From Alphaproteobacteria bacterium (lineage in GTDB: Bacteria; Pseudomonadota; Alphaproteobacteria; Rhizobiales; Devosiaceae): a DNA stretch of 64,000 nt. This document shows, piece after piece, positions 54,344-64,000 of this stretch (positions are counted from its first letter, which is position 1; every line of letters begins with the position of its first letter). The stretch is from NCBI GenBank assembly GCA_018828145.1, contig JAHJWO010000046.1, positions 62,001 to 126,000 of the forward strand, read 5' to 3'. The position numbers and the translations under genes are program-made. The notes below the pieces were generated by a model. The model had not been told where the DNA came from, made no database searches, and saw nothing but the letters and a program-made list of their open reading frames with translations.

Positions 54344-55261
54344 ATGCCCGGCGCATTCTGGCCAGATGATATTCGACTTGTCATTTCGATATCCATGCAG
54401 TTCGAAGCGGGCGGCGAGGCGCCGTACGGGCCGGGCGGGCCATTTTCGGGCTTTATCGACATGGATCCTACCTATCCCGATTTCCCCACCAAGAGCTGGT
54501 ATCGCTACGGCTATGTCGAGGGCCTGCAGCGCATGATGGACCTGTGGGACAAGCACAGGGTCAAGGTCACTTCGCATATGGTCGGGTCCGCCGTCGATCG
54601 CAGCCCGGCGGTGGCCAAGGAAATCGTCGAACGCGGACACGAAGCGGCGGCCCATGGGCGTGACTGGATAATGCAGGTCAATCTGCAGGAGCCCGAGGAA
54701 CGCAAGTTCATCCGCGACAATGTCGACTCGATCCGCCGGGCCACCGGCGTGGCGCCGACCGGTTACAATGGCGCGGCCATGCGGGGCACCATCAACACGC
54801 TCAAGATCCTGCAGGAAGAGGGCTTCAATTATCACATCGACGACGTGAGCCGCGACGAGCCCTTTGTCATCCCGGTGCGAGGCCGCGATTTTGCCGTGGT
54901 GCCCTATTCGGTGACGCTCAACGACATCATCCAGTTCGAAGGCTACAAGTTCACCAATACCGAGTACGAGCGCCAGCTCCAGGACGAGTTCGACGTGCTC
55001 TACGAAGAGGCGGCCAACCGTCGGCGGATGATGTCGATCTCGACTCATGACCGAGTGCAGGGCCGGCCCTTCAGGGTGCGCTCGCTCGATCGTTTCCTCA
55101 ATTACGCCCTCAAGCACAAGGGCGTCGTCTGCCTGCGCAAAGATGAGATCGCAGCCTTTGCCCTGAGTGAGCCCAGCATCGTCCGCGACATCAACACACA
55201 TGACGAATGGGCCGATTGGGAGCGCCGCAATGGCGCCCAGCGGATTACGCCGATCGCATAG
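54344..55261 (+). CDS. Polysaccharide deacetylase-fold hydrolase (PuuE/imidase-like CE4)
   Basis: NodB-homology hydrolase of 305 residues. Seen: DIRLVISISMQFEAGGEAPY in place of the usual VALTFDD, as in PuuE allantoinases and related CE4 enzymes that act on cyclic amides; then KVTSHMVGSAVDRSPAVAKE, ERGHEAAAHGRDWIMQVNLQ with metal-type His residues, and MMSISTHDRVQGRPFRVRSL near the end. AGGAGA favours ATG 54344; an earlier TTG would place that site inside the gene. No signal peptide, so it is cytoplasmic and unlikely to modify polymer outside. Its substrate is probably the compound imported by the preceding ABC system. Confidence 0.88.
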   Translation: MPGAFWPDDIRLVISISMQFEAGGEAPYGPGGPFSGFIDMDPTYPDFPTKSWYRYGYVEGLQRMMDLWDKHRVKVTSHMVGSAVDRSPAVAKEIVERGHEAAAHGRDWIMQVNLQEPEERKFIRDNVDSIRRATGVAPTGYNGAAMRGTINTLKILQEEGFNYHIDDVSRDEPFVIPVRGRDFAVVPYSVTLNDIIQFEGYKFTNTEYERQLQDEFDVLYEEAANRRRMMSISTHDRVQGRPFRVRSLDRFLNYALKHKGVVCLRKDEIAAFALSEPSIVRDINTHDEWADWERRNGAQRITPIA

Positions 55262-55275
55262 GCCTGGAGCGCACC

Positions 55276-56496
55276 GTGACTGACATCGCAATCATTGGAG
55301 GGGGTATCGTCGGTGTCGCAACCGCGCACACGCTGCTGAACCGGCATCCCGGGATCAGCGTCACCGTGCTGGAAAAAGAAGACAGCCTTTCCCGCCACCA
55401 GACCGGTCGCAATAGTGGGGTTGTCCATGCCGGCATCTACTACGCCCCGGGAAGCCTAAAGGCCGAGTTCTGCCGGCGCGGCCTGGCAGCGACTTTCGCC
55501 TATTGTACCGAGCGTGGCATTGCCCTGGAGCGGCCCGGCAAGCTGCTGGTCGCCACCAGCCCGACCGAGATGCAGCGACTGGCGGCGCTGAAGGCGCGGG
55601 CAGAGCAGAACGAGCTGGAGGTGCGCGACGTAACGGCCGCCGAGCTGCGCGAGCTGGAACCCAATATCGTGGGGCTGGGCGCCCTGTTGAGTCCTGCAAC
55701 CGGCATTGTCGATTATCCGGGCATGGTGCGCTCGATGGCGGCGGAAGTCGTAGCTTTGGGCGGCGACATCCGGTTTGGTGCCGAGGTGACGAGTATCACC
55801 GAAACCCCCAACGAGGTCCGCGTGGAGCTCGGCGACGGCCAGGAGCTGCGGGCGCGGCATGTCATTGCCTGTGCCGGGCTCAATGCGGACCGGCTTGCGG
55901 CCATGTGCGGCCTGGCCGAGGACTTCTCCATCGTGCCGTTCAAGGGCGAGTATTACCGGTTGGCGCCGCGCCACGACGCCGTCGTCAGCCACCTCATCTA
56001 TCCGGTGCCCGATCCCGAGCTGCCGTTTCTGGGCATCCATCTGACGCGGATGATCGGTGGCTACGTCACCGTCGGGCCCAACGCCGTCCTGTCGCTGGCC
56101 CGCGAGAACTACGGCAAGCTGGCGGTGAATCCCGGCGATGTCGCCGACATGGCCCGGTCTCCCGGCTTCTGGCGGGTCATGCGGAACAATCTGCGTTCCG
56201 GCCTGGCCGAAGCGGCCAATTCAGCGTTCAAGCACCGCTATCTCAAGGCCTGCCAACGCTATTGTCCGTCACTGGAGCTAGGAGATCTAATGCCGCATCC
56301 AGCAGGTATCCGGGCACAGGCGGTGATGCGGGATGGCACACTGGTCCACGATTTCCTCATCAGAAACACCGCGCGCACTATCCACATCTGCAATGCCCCA
56401 TCCCCGGCGGCGACCTCGGCGCTGCCCATCGCCGATCATATCCACAAGCTGGCTATGGGCACCTTTGCCCTCAAGGGAAACAACCCTGCTGCTTGA
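55276..56496 (+). CDS. lhgO: L-2-hydroxyglutarate oxidase-like FAD protein
   Basis: FAD-dependent oxidase/dehydrogenase of 406 residues. Seen: Rossmann start DIAIIGGGIVGVATAHTLLN (3-22), LEKEDSLSRHQTGRNSGVVH, AGIYYAPGSLKAEFCRRGL and VPFKGEYYRLAPRHD, all close to LhgO, which oxidises L-2-hydroxyglutarate to 2-oxoglutarate at the membrane quinone pool. The start is GTG 55276 with GGAG 6 bases upstream. Fourteen bases separate it from the hydrolase gene. In this operon it may oxidise a 2-hydroxy acid from the pathway; true LhgO specificity is not proven. Confidence 0.88.
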   Translation: MTDIAIIGGGIVGVATAHTLLNRHPGISVTVLEKEDSLSRHQTGRNSGVVHAGIYYAPGSLKAEFCRRGLAATFAYCTERGIALERPGKLLVATSPTEMQRLAALKARAEQNELEVRDVTAAELRELEPNIVGLGALLSPATGIVDYPGMVRSMAAEVVALGGDIRFGAEVTSITETPNEVRVELGDGQELRARHVIACAGLNADRLAAMCGLAEDFSIVPFKGEYYRLAPRHDAVVSHLIYPVPDPELPFLGIHLTRMIGGYVTVGPNAVLSLARENYGKLAVNPGDVADMARSPGFWRVMRNNLRSGLAEAANSAFKHRYLKACQRYCPSLELGDLMPHPAGIRAQAVMRDGTLVHDFLIRNTARTIHICNAPSPAATSALPIADHIHKLAMGTFALKGNNPAA

Positions 56497-56660
56497 CCTG
56501 CGGACCTGTCGCTGCCCTGGCCGGGGTAGAATGAGTACCGCGTTGGGGAAGGCCTGCTCATCCGGGCTTTTCGAACAGCTGTCATAGCTGAGATGGCTTC
56601 ACCGGTTACGCCTTTGTGCCCACTTGATCTCGTCGGCCTCACTCCCTATTCCAACATCAG

Positions 56661-56805
56661 TGTTCTCAGGGCGGGGTGAAATTCCCCACCGGCGGTAATT
56701 GTGTCTTTCGGCACATCAGCCCGCGAGCGCCCATCCCTTGGGATGGGGTCAGCAGACCCGGTGTAATTCCGGGGCCGACGGTATAGTCCGGATGGAAGAG
56801 AACCG
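56661..56805 (+). promoter_or_regulatory. FMN riboswitch (RFN element)
   Basis: All conserved blocks are present in order: TTCTCAGGGCGGGGTGAAAT, CCCCACCGGCGGTAAT, AGCCCGCGAGCGCC, GGTCAGCAGACCCGGTGTAA, TTCCGGGGCCGACGGTATAG and TCCGGATGGAAGAGAA. It ends about 90 bases before ribD. It should reduce expression of the rib operon when FMN binds; the mode (early stop or blocked translation) is not clear, as no strong terminator stem with T-run was identified downstream. Confidence 0.96.
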
Positions 56806-56896
56806 ATGATTGTGCACGCGCGCTTTCCGTTCACCGGACAGCGCGTGTTCGTCGTCATTTGCCCTGGAACGCGTCTGTAGTGACGACGGAACGGGC

Positions 56897-57946
56897 ATGA
56901 ACACAGCCATAGGCATTTTCAATCCGGATATCTTGCCGCAGCCGATCCTGCGCGCCTTCGCGCGCGCGCTGGATGCGGCGCGGGCCAATGAAGGGGCCAC
57001 GGCGCCCAACCCGCCGGTCGGCTGCGTGTTGCTCGACGCGGCGGGGCGGGAACTGGCCGTCGGCGCGCATAGGCGAGCGGGGCAGGCTCACGCCGAAGCT
57101 GGGGCCATCGCGCTGGCCCGCGCGGCCGGCCTTGCCGACAAGATCGACAGCGTCGTGGTGACGCTCGAGCCCTGCAATCACCAGGGCCGCACGCCGCCTT
57201 GCGCGGAGGCCATCCTGAGCACCGGCGCACGCCAGGTGTGGATCGCGTGCCGCGATCCCAACCCCCAAGTGAAAGGTGGCGGCGCCGAGCGGCTGCATGC
57301 TGCAGGGCTCGATGTGCACTTCTTGTCCGATCTGCGTCATCCAGGAGCCGCCCCGCTTCTTGCTGATGCCGAGCGGTTGCTTGCGCCGTTCTCAAAACGA
57401 AGCTGCACCGGCCGGCCCTTCATCACCATCAAGCAGGCCATCTCCACATCGGGGCTCATGCTACCGGCGGCGGGACAGAAGACCTTCACCAGCGCATCCT
57501 CACTTGAACTGGCTCATCGCCTGCGCCGCCGAGCCGACGCCATCCTCACCGGCTCCGGGACGATTTTGGCGGACAACCCGCTGTTCACCGTGCGGCATGT
57601 GCCCGACCACAGCGACAAGCAGCGCATGCTGGTCATTCTCGACCGGCGGCGGCGCGTTTCCGCGGACTATCCGGACGCCGCCCGGCAGCGCGGCTTCGCC
57701 GTGCATCTCGCCGATGATCTGGATCAGGCGCAGGACATGATCGGGGCTGCCGGCGGGATGGAAGTGCTCGTCGAAGCCGGCCCAACCCTGACCGCGCATA
57801 TGCTTGAAACGGGCCTGTGGGACGAGCACGTGCTGATCGAACAGGCCGCCAGCGCGGACGGCACCGACCGGGTGACGTTGCGCAGCAATCGGGCCGCCAC
57901 TTCTTTTTTAACGGGAAAGGAAAGAGATGTTCTCGGGCATCATTGA
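56897..57946 (+). CDS. ribD: Riboflavin biosynthesis deaminase/reductase RibD
   Basis: Bifunctional enzyme of 349 residues for the second and third steps of riboflavin synthesis. Seen: deaminase zinc motifs AGQAHAEAGAIAL and LEPCNHQGRTPPCAEAIL, NPPVGCVLL, DPNPQVKGGGAERL; reductase part with RPFITIKQAISTSGLML, LRRRADAILTGSGTILADNP and LVEAGPTLTAHML. The usual HAEVxAL is HAEAGAIAL, a mild variation. ATG 56897 is about 90 bases past the riboswitch. Its end overlaps ribE by 20 bases. Confidence 0.94.
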   Translation: MNTAIGIFNPDILPQPILRAFARALDAARANEGATAPNPPVGCVLLDAAGRELAVGAHRRAGQAHAEAGAIALARAAGLADKIDSVVVTLEPCNHQGRTPPCAEAILSTGARQVWIACRDPNPQVKGGGAERLHAAGLDVHFLSDLRHPGAAPLLADAERLLAPFSKRSCTGRPFITIKQAISTSGLMLPAAGQKTFTSASSLELAHRLRRRADAILTGSGTILADNPLFTVRHVPDHSDKQRMLVILDRRRRVSADYPDAARQRGFAVHLADDLDQAQDMIGAAGGMEVLVEAGPTLTAHMLETGLWDEHVLIEQAASADGTDRVTLRSNRAATSFLTGKERDVLGHH

Positions 57947-58510
57947 AACACTGGCGCCTGTGACGCTGGCCGCGCCCAGCGGCGGGTCGCTGGAAATCGA
58001 ACTCGAAAGCGGTTGGCGCGACCTGTCGCTGGGCGAAAGCATTGCGGTCAACGGCGTGTGCCTGACCGTGACCCGGTTCGATGAAACGGGCCGGGCCCGG
58101 TTCTTCATCAGCCCCGAATCCCTGGCCCGCACCACCCTTGGTCGTCTTGCCGCGGGCGACAAGGCCAATCTCGAACGGGCAGTCACCCTCGATACCCGCC
58201 TCTCGGGACACCTGGTTCAGGGGCATGTCGATGGGCTGGCGCGGCTGGTGGAGCGGGTCGAGGCCGACGGCGCCTGGCGACACGTCTTCCTGCTGCCCGC
58301 CGCACTGGGACGCTATTGCGTCGAAAAGGGCTCGATCGCGCTCAACGGCATCAGCCTGACCATCAATGGCCTCGAGGACCGGGAGGATGGTGTTGCCGTG
58401 CTGGTGACCATCATCCCGCATACCTGGAACCATACCAATCTGCACGCCCTCGCCACCGGCGACGACCTCAATGTCGAGGTCGACGTCATGGCCAAATATG
58501 TGGAGCGCCT

Positions 58511-58535
<25 letters not shown>
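57927..58535 (+). CDS. ribE: Riboflavin synthase alpha chain RibE
   Basis: Dismutates 6,7-dimethyl-8-ribityllumazine to riboflavin. Seen in 202 residues: typical start [12 protein letters not shown], then two homologous barrels: [20 protein letters not shown] with [14 protein letters not shown], and [20 protein letters not shown] with [18 protein letters not shown] precedes ATG 57927, which lies inside the end of ribD. It overlaps the ribBA start by 25 bases. Confidence 0.95.
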
Positions 58536-59723
<1,188 letters not shown>

Positions 59724-59731
<8 letters not shown>

Positions 59732-60167
59732 AACCACACCCCGCCTCGCCATCATCGTCAGCCAGTTCAACCCCGAGGTCACCCATGGCCTGCGCGATGG
59801 AGCGCTGGCCTATCTCAGCGAGAACGGCGTCGCGATTGCGCCGGACGATATCTACCCGGCCCCGGGCGCCTTCGAAATTCCGCTCATCGCCAAGCGGCTG
59901 GCGCAATCAGGCTTTGACGGCGTGATCTGTCTCGGTTGCGTCATCAAGGGCGATACAGCGCATTTCGAATATATCAGCGAGGCTGCCGCCCATGGCCTGA
60001 TGCAGGCCGGGCTTGAAACCGGCAAGCCCATCACCTTCGGCATATTGACGACCTATACGGACGAGCAGGCCATCCTGCGCAGCCGCAGGGACGAGCACAA
60101 CAAGGGCCGGGAAGCCGCCGCTGCCTGTCTTGAAGCCCTGCGGACGCTGGACGCCATCGGCGGCTAG
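59724..60167 (+). CDS. ribH: 6,7-dimethyl-8-ribityllumazine synthase RibH
   Basis: Condenses the pyrimidine and butanone phosphate intermediates to lumazine; normally forms pentamers or larger shells. Seen in 147 residues: RLAIIVSQFNPEVTHGLRDG, APGAFEIPLIAKRLAQ, ICLGCVIKGDTAHFEYISEA and FGILTTYTDEQAILRS, covering all substrate-binding loops including the catalytic His. Last gene of the riboswitch operon, overlapping ribBA by 8 bases. No clear terminator was found after it. Confidence 0.95.
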
Positions 60168-60272
60168 GACACGGGGAGCGTCGCCCCGGCCCGGATTGGC
60201 TGCACCTGTTGGCCTCGCTGGCAGTCAGCCGCCCACTCAGCAGACCGGCAGCTTTCGGGAAAGGCGCCTGGA

Positions 60273-60881
60273 TCACCGCGATACAGGCGGCTTGGGCCGG
60301 GGAATGCCGACCTCGGTCATGTCGATCTGGGGCCGGAACACTGCCTCGGCCTTGCGAACCGCCATTTCGATGCGGGCATTGATTTCATCTTCGCCCTCGG
60401 CATCGTCCCACACCGTGTCCTCCCACTGGGCGCTGCGCCTGCGGTCCGAGGGCCCCTGCGCGCCCTGGCGCGTCTGGATAAGCATCTTTGCCGCCTGTGT
60501 CACATCCCCGTGCACGCCGCTTATGATGTCGTAGGGCTCGACAGCGCCGGCACCGAGCAGGGCATGGACCCGATAGCGCCGTGCGCGCATCCGTCCGAAG
60601 AAATCGCCATCCTCGGCTAGCCGGCGCAGGATTGGTGAATAGATGTCATGCCCCGATTGCGTCGGCTGCGGCTCGTCATCCTCGTCGGCACGCGCAGGGG
60701 AGCGAACCCATTTGAAGATATCGCGCGCCTCGTAGAATTCACTCAGCGCGATCTCCGCCAACTCCATACGTCGCCGGCCGGCTTCCTCGTTCCGCCATGC
60801 CGATAGACTTTTGATCCCCTGCCAGGCAGCAAGCGCGGCAGCAATCGCAACAACCCAGTCCGGAACACTACCATAATCCAT
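60273..60881 (-). CDS. Hypothetical single-pass membrane protein (202 aa)
   Basis: Unrecognised protein of 202 residues. Seen: a short hydrophobic N-terminal segment (about 8-24, PDWVVAIAAALAAWQGI), then a soluble, charged body with MELAEIALSEFYEARDIFKW and an acidic low-complexity stretch RSPARADEDDEPQPTQSGHD, and DIYSPILRRLAEDGDFFGRM. It probably faces the cytoplasm. The codon pattern agrees with its neighbours. It stands alone and convergent with ribH. A body of this kind is seen in many uncharacterised bacterial proteins; no function can be assigned. Confidence 0.75.
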   Translation of the reverse strand: MDYGSVPDWVVAIAAALAAWQGIKSLSAWRNEEAGRRRMELAEIALSEFYEARDIFKWVRSPARADEDDEPQPTQSGHDIYSPILRRLAEDGDFFGRMRARRYRVHALLGAGAVEPYDIISGVHGDVTQAAKMLIQTRQGAQGPSDRRRSAQWEDTVWDDAEGEDEINARIEMAVRKAEAVFRPQIDMTEVGIPRPKPPVSR

Positions 60882-61246
60882 GCGGTCATCCCCTCATCAC
60901 AGCGCTTGTATGACCATAGTGCCGAATGGAGTGTCGCCAAAGTCAATGCGCGTATTCGTATCGACCGGACTTGTCAGGATGACGCTCCTGCAGATGTCAT
61001 TGGGCACGCCTCGCAATGGGCACAGGATCACCGTGAACCGCAACTGCAAGTGGGAACAATGCACGGCTCGGCTGCGCGCCCTCTGCAGGAGCCACGCAGG
61101 AACGTCCACCTTGCCTGACACATCGCGGCCGAAACCTGACCAGGAATGCGCTGCGGGGTTTCGCTACTGGCAGGTCAGAACGGGACACATTGGGACGGCA
61201 GAGCGTCGGCCAGCTCGTAGGCCATTTTGGTTGGCCAGAGGGTGAT
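60882..61246. other. 365-base region without a convincing gene
   Basis: Between the hypothetical membrane gene (its upstream side) and the stop of the diguanylate cyclase gene. A minus-strand frame of 74 codons (60897-61121) is open but has no ribosome site and no recognisable family. No repeats, RNA genes or hairpins stand out. Base composition is slightly lower in GC than the surroundings. Confidence 0.4.
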
Positions 61247-62272
61247 CTACACGGCGGCCCGCGTGGTTGAAATGCAGTCGGTGACGATGCGGTTTCGACC
61301 CGAGCGCTTCGCGTTGAGCAAGGCCGTATCTGCGCGGTGGAACACGCTGAGTACGTCCTCACCGCTCATCGCTTCGGCAGCACCCATGCTGATAGTGACG
61401 GGCACGCGCGCAGTAGCAATCGCGAGGCCTTCCACCATGCCACGTAATCGCTCGGCGACGTCGACGCAGCCCGCCAGGTCGGTGCACGGCAGGAAAATGC
61501 CGAACTCTTCCCCGCCCAGGCGACCTACGATGTCGGTAGCGCGCAGCCCCGATTTCAGCGTATCCACCAAGGCCTTGAGCACCTGATCGCCAACGTCGTG
61601 GCCATATTTGTCATTGATAGACTTGAAGTGGTCGGCATCAATCATGAGGCAACTGCTCGCCGACTTACTCCGGCGGCCCAACAGTAGCTCCCGCTCGCAC
61701 ATGTCGAAAAATGTCTTGCGCCTCAGTGCGCCTGTCAGGCCATCAATCGACGCCAGGTGCCGCAACTCAAGCTGCTCGTTGACGAGGGCGGCCAGGTCTT
61801 TCAACAGCCCCAATTCCTGCTGGCTGATGTCCCTCGGTGCAGTGTCGATGGCGCAAACGGCGCCAAGGGCAGCCCCGTCCGACGATACGACAGGATAGCC
61901 CGCATAGAATCTGATATGGGGATCGCCGACAACCAGAGGGTTGCTGTCGAAGCGCAAGTCCTGCGTTGCATCGGTCACAACCATCGCGCCATGTTCCAGC
62001 ATGGTGTGGGCACAAAACGACGCGCTCCGAGGGGTCTCTGTAGCTGCCAGACCTATGCGAGACTTGAACCACTGCCGATGGTCATCAACCAACGTCACCG
62101 CGGCAATCGGCACCCGCAGGGCCGCTGCAACGATCCGCGTGAGGCGGTCGAAGGTCTCCTCTGGTGCTGTGTCGAGAATATCGTATCGGCGGAGGACCTG
62201 CAGACGCAGATCCTCGTTTGTATCGCTGGACAACAGCACCTCCTCTGCATCTGATTGGATCGTAATCTGCAC
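61247..62272 (-). CDS. Diguanylate cyclase with N-terminal GAF domain
   Basis: Makes cyclic di-GMP from two GTP. Seen in 341 residues: GAF domain at about 25-170 with LDTAPEETFDRLTRIVAAAL, VTLVDDHRQWFKSRIGL and FYAGYPVVSSDGAALGAVCA; GGDEF domain after HLASIDGLTGALRRKTFFDM, with active site LGGEEFGIFL. The inhibitory I-site RATD lies five residues before GGEEF, so product feedback is likely. No membrane segment, so it is cytoplasmic. Signals sensed by the GAF domain are unknown. Since c-di-GMP often raises exopolysaccharide output, a link to the exo genes in this window is possible but speculative. Confidence 0.94.
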   Translation of the reverse strand: MQITIQSDAEEVLLSSDTNEDLRLQVLRRYDILDTAPEETFDRLTRIVAAALRVPIAAVTLVDDHRQWFKSRIGLAATETPRSASFCAHTMLEHGAMVVTDATQDLRFDSNPLVVGDPHIRFYAGYPVVSSDGAALGAVCAIDTAPRDISQQELGLLKDLAALVNEQLELRHLASIDGLTGALRRKTFFDMCERELLLGRRSKSASSCLMIDADHFKSINDKYGHDVGDQVLKALVDTLKSGLRATDIVGRLGGEEFGIFLPCTDLAGCVDVAERLRGMVEGLAIATARVPVTISMGAAEAMSGEDVLSVFHRADTALLNAKRSGRNRIVTDCISTTRAAV

Positions 62273-62391
62273 AGCTTAACGATTGATCGCTCGGCCACGC
62301 AGATCCCACCATCCATTGGCATTTGTGATGCCTAAACAGAGTTCACCTGCCTCTCAAGGCAAGCACGGACCTGACCACGTCACTCCGAAGC

Positions 62392-63405
<1,014 letters not shown>

Positions 63406-63425
63406 GGATGCAATTCCGTGTCGTC

Positions 63426-64000
63426 CTAACGGACGAACACGGCCTTTTCGGTTTCGCGTTGATCGAAGAGACGGAAGGCGGTTTCGGCCTCGTCGAGCCG
63501 GAAGGTATGGGTGGCAAGCCGTTCCAGGTCGATCTTGTGCGTGCCGATGGTCGTCAGGATGTCCTGGTATTCGTTGATGCCGAAATACCAGGAGCCGAAC
63601 ACGGTCAGCTGTTTACGGATGAGCTGGTCGCTGGGGCGGATGGTGGTCTGGGCATTTTCTCCGACAAAGGCCATGCGGCCGAGCGGGGCGAGCGCATCGA
63701 GCGCCATATTGTGCGCGACGGTGTTGCCCGAGCAATCGATGGCGCCGGTGAGGCCCTCTCCGCCCGAGAACTCCCGGATGGCCTCAACCGCCTGGGGATC
63801 GGTGGGGTCAAGCACCAGGTCGGCACCGAGCCTTTCGGCGAACTCCCTTCTTTCGGCAATCGGGTCGAGCGCCACCACCTGGCCACCCAGCGCCTTGGCC
63901 GCGAGCACTCCGCTCGACCCCATCGGCCCCAGGCCCCAGATGCCGATGCGCGACAAGCCGTTGACGCCCACCTTGCGGCAGGCGGAGAACAGCGTGCCGA
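63426..64000 (-). CDS. Zinc-type alcohol dehydrogenase family protein, truncated by window end
   Basis: Medium-chain dehydrogenase; the frame is open to the right edge so only the C-terminal 190 or so residues are seen. Seen: Rossmann part [20 protein letters not shown], then [40 protein letters not shown] and [20 protein letters not shown], with the C-terminal [20 protein letters not shown]. The catalytic zinc residues would be in the missing part. It resembles threonine/sorbitol/sugar-acid dehydrogenases. Gene pair with the UgpC-type ATPase suggests oxidation of an imported polyol or sugar. An internal GTG at 63971 would be a false start. Confidence 0.88.
   Translation of the reverse strand, partial: GTLFSACRKVGVNGLSRIGIWGLGPMGSSGVLAAKALGGQVVALDPIAERREFAERLGADLVLDPTDPQAVEAIREFSGGEGLTGAIDCSGNTVAHNMALDALAPLGRMAFVGENAQTTIRPSDQLIRKQLTVFGSWYFGINEYQDILTTIGTHKIDLERLATHTFRLDEAETAFRLFDQRETEKAVFVR

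Noticed and set aside
57927-57946. Possible ribD-ribE fusion or frameshift
   Set aside because: The overlap is in a different frame, ribD has a proper stop and ribE begins with the conserved MFSGIIE after a ribosome site, so this is ordinary coupling.
60897-61121. Minus-strand frame of 74 codons beside the hypothetical membrane gene
   Set aside because: The end of the frame looks faintly protein-like (RIDFGDTPFGTMVIQAL), but there is no ribosome site, the start is GTG in poor context and no family is recognised. A gene remnant is possible but not supported.

Overview
The window is high-GC, densely packed DNA with short ATGA-type gene overlaps. Its gene families (ExoY/ExoP succinoglycan-type genes, many sugar ABC transporters, tripartite tricarboxylate transport, RibBA fusion, FMN riboswitch) point to an alphaproteobacterium of the Hyphomicrobiales, Devosia-like or rhizobial. 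This is inferred from gene content; no rRNA or tRNA gene is visible. There are no insertion sequences, phage genes or CRISPR arrays. REGION 1 (1-8.5 kb), exopolysaccharide: an ExoY-type priming sugar transferase and a truncated downstream gene, a small membrane protein, galU, and a minus-strand operon exoL-exoA-exoM-exoP. The operon keeps part of the Sinorhizobium exoLAMONP order, with galU in the place of exoN. REGION 2 (8.7-24.5 kb), amino-sugar and murein salvage: an RpiR regulator lies between two near-identical palindromes. One covers the promoter of a minus-strand operon (UgpC-type ATPase, solute-binding protein, two permeases, NanE, BadF-type amino-sugar kinase). The other adjoins the promoter of a plus-strand operon (murQ, a peptide-type ABC transporter, a serine hydrolase, anmK, a GNAT acetyltransferase). 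All the sugar enzymes lead to GlcNAc-6-phosphate. REGION 3 (24.5-35.5 kb), organic-acid catabolism of unknown substrate: an IclR regulator, a tripartite transporter split over two operons, an adenylate-forming enzyme, two MaoC hydratases, MmgE/PrpD, a fumarylacetoacetase-family enzyme, a DUF6282 protein and a quinone oxidoreductase. Three TTTCCG-N5-CGGAAA palindromes stand before the three operons and define a local regulon. REGION 4 (35.6-42.5 kb), sugar-acid uptake: an enolase-superfamily dehydratase, a GntR/FCD regulator, an unusual single-chain fusion of MalF-like and MalG-like permeases, a Tat-type solute-binding protein and a divergent UgpC-type ATPase. REGION 5 (42.5-56.5 kb), two CUT2-type ABC operons: the first (ROK regulator, M20 peptidase, binding protein, permease, YhfX-like PLP enzyme, single-domain ATPase) has a ROK operator. 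The second (AraC regulator divergent from ATPase, permease, binding protein, CE4-type hydrolase, LhgO-like oxidase) has AraC-type direct repeats. Their substrates cannot be read from the sequence. REGION 6 (56.6-64 kb): an FMN riboswitch followed by overlapping ribD-ribE-ribBA-ribH, a hypothetical membrane protein, a GAF-GGDEF diguanylate cyclase, and the end of another ABC operon (UgpC-type ATPase and a truncated alcohol dehydrogenase). Across the window each of the six periplasmic binding-protein genes that belongs to a multi-gene operon, whatever its family, is followed by strong inverted-repeat structure before the next gene.
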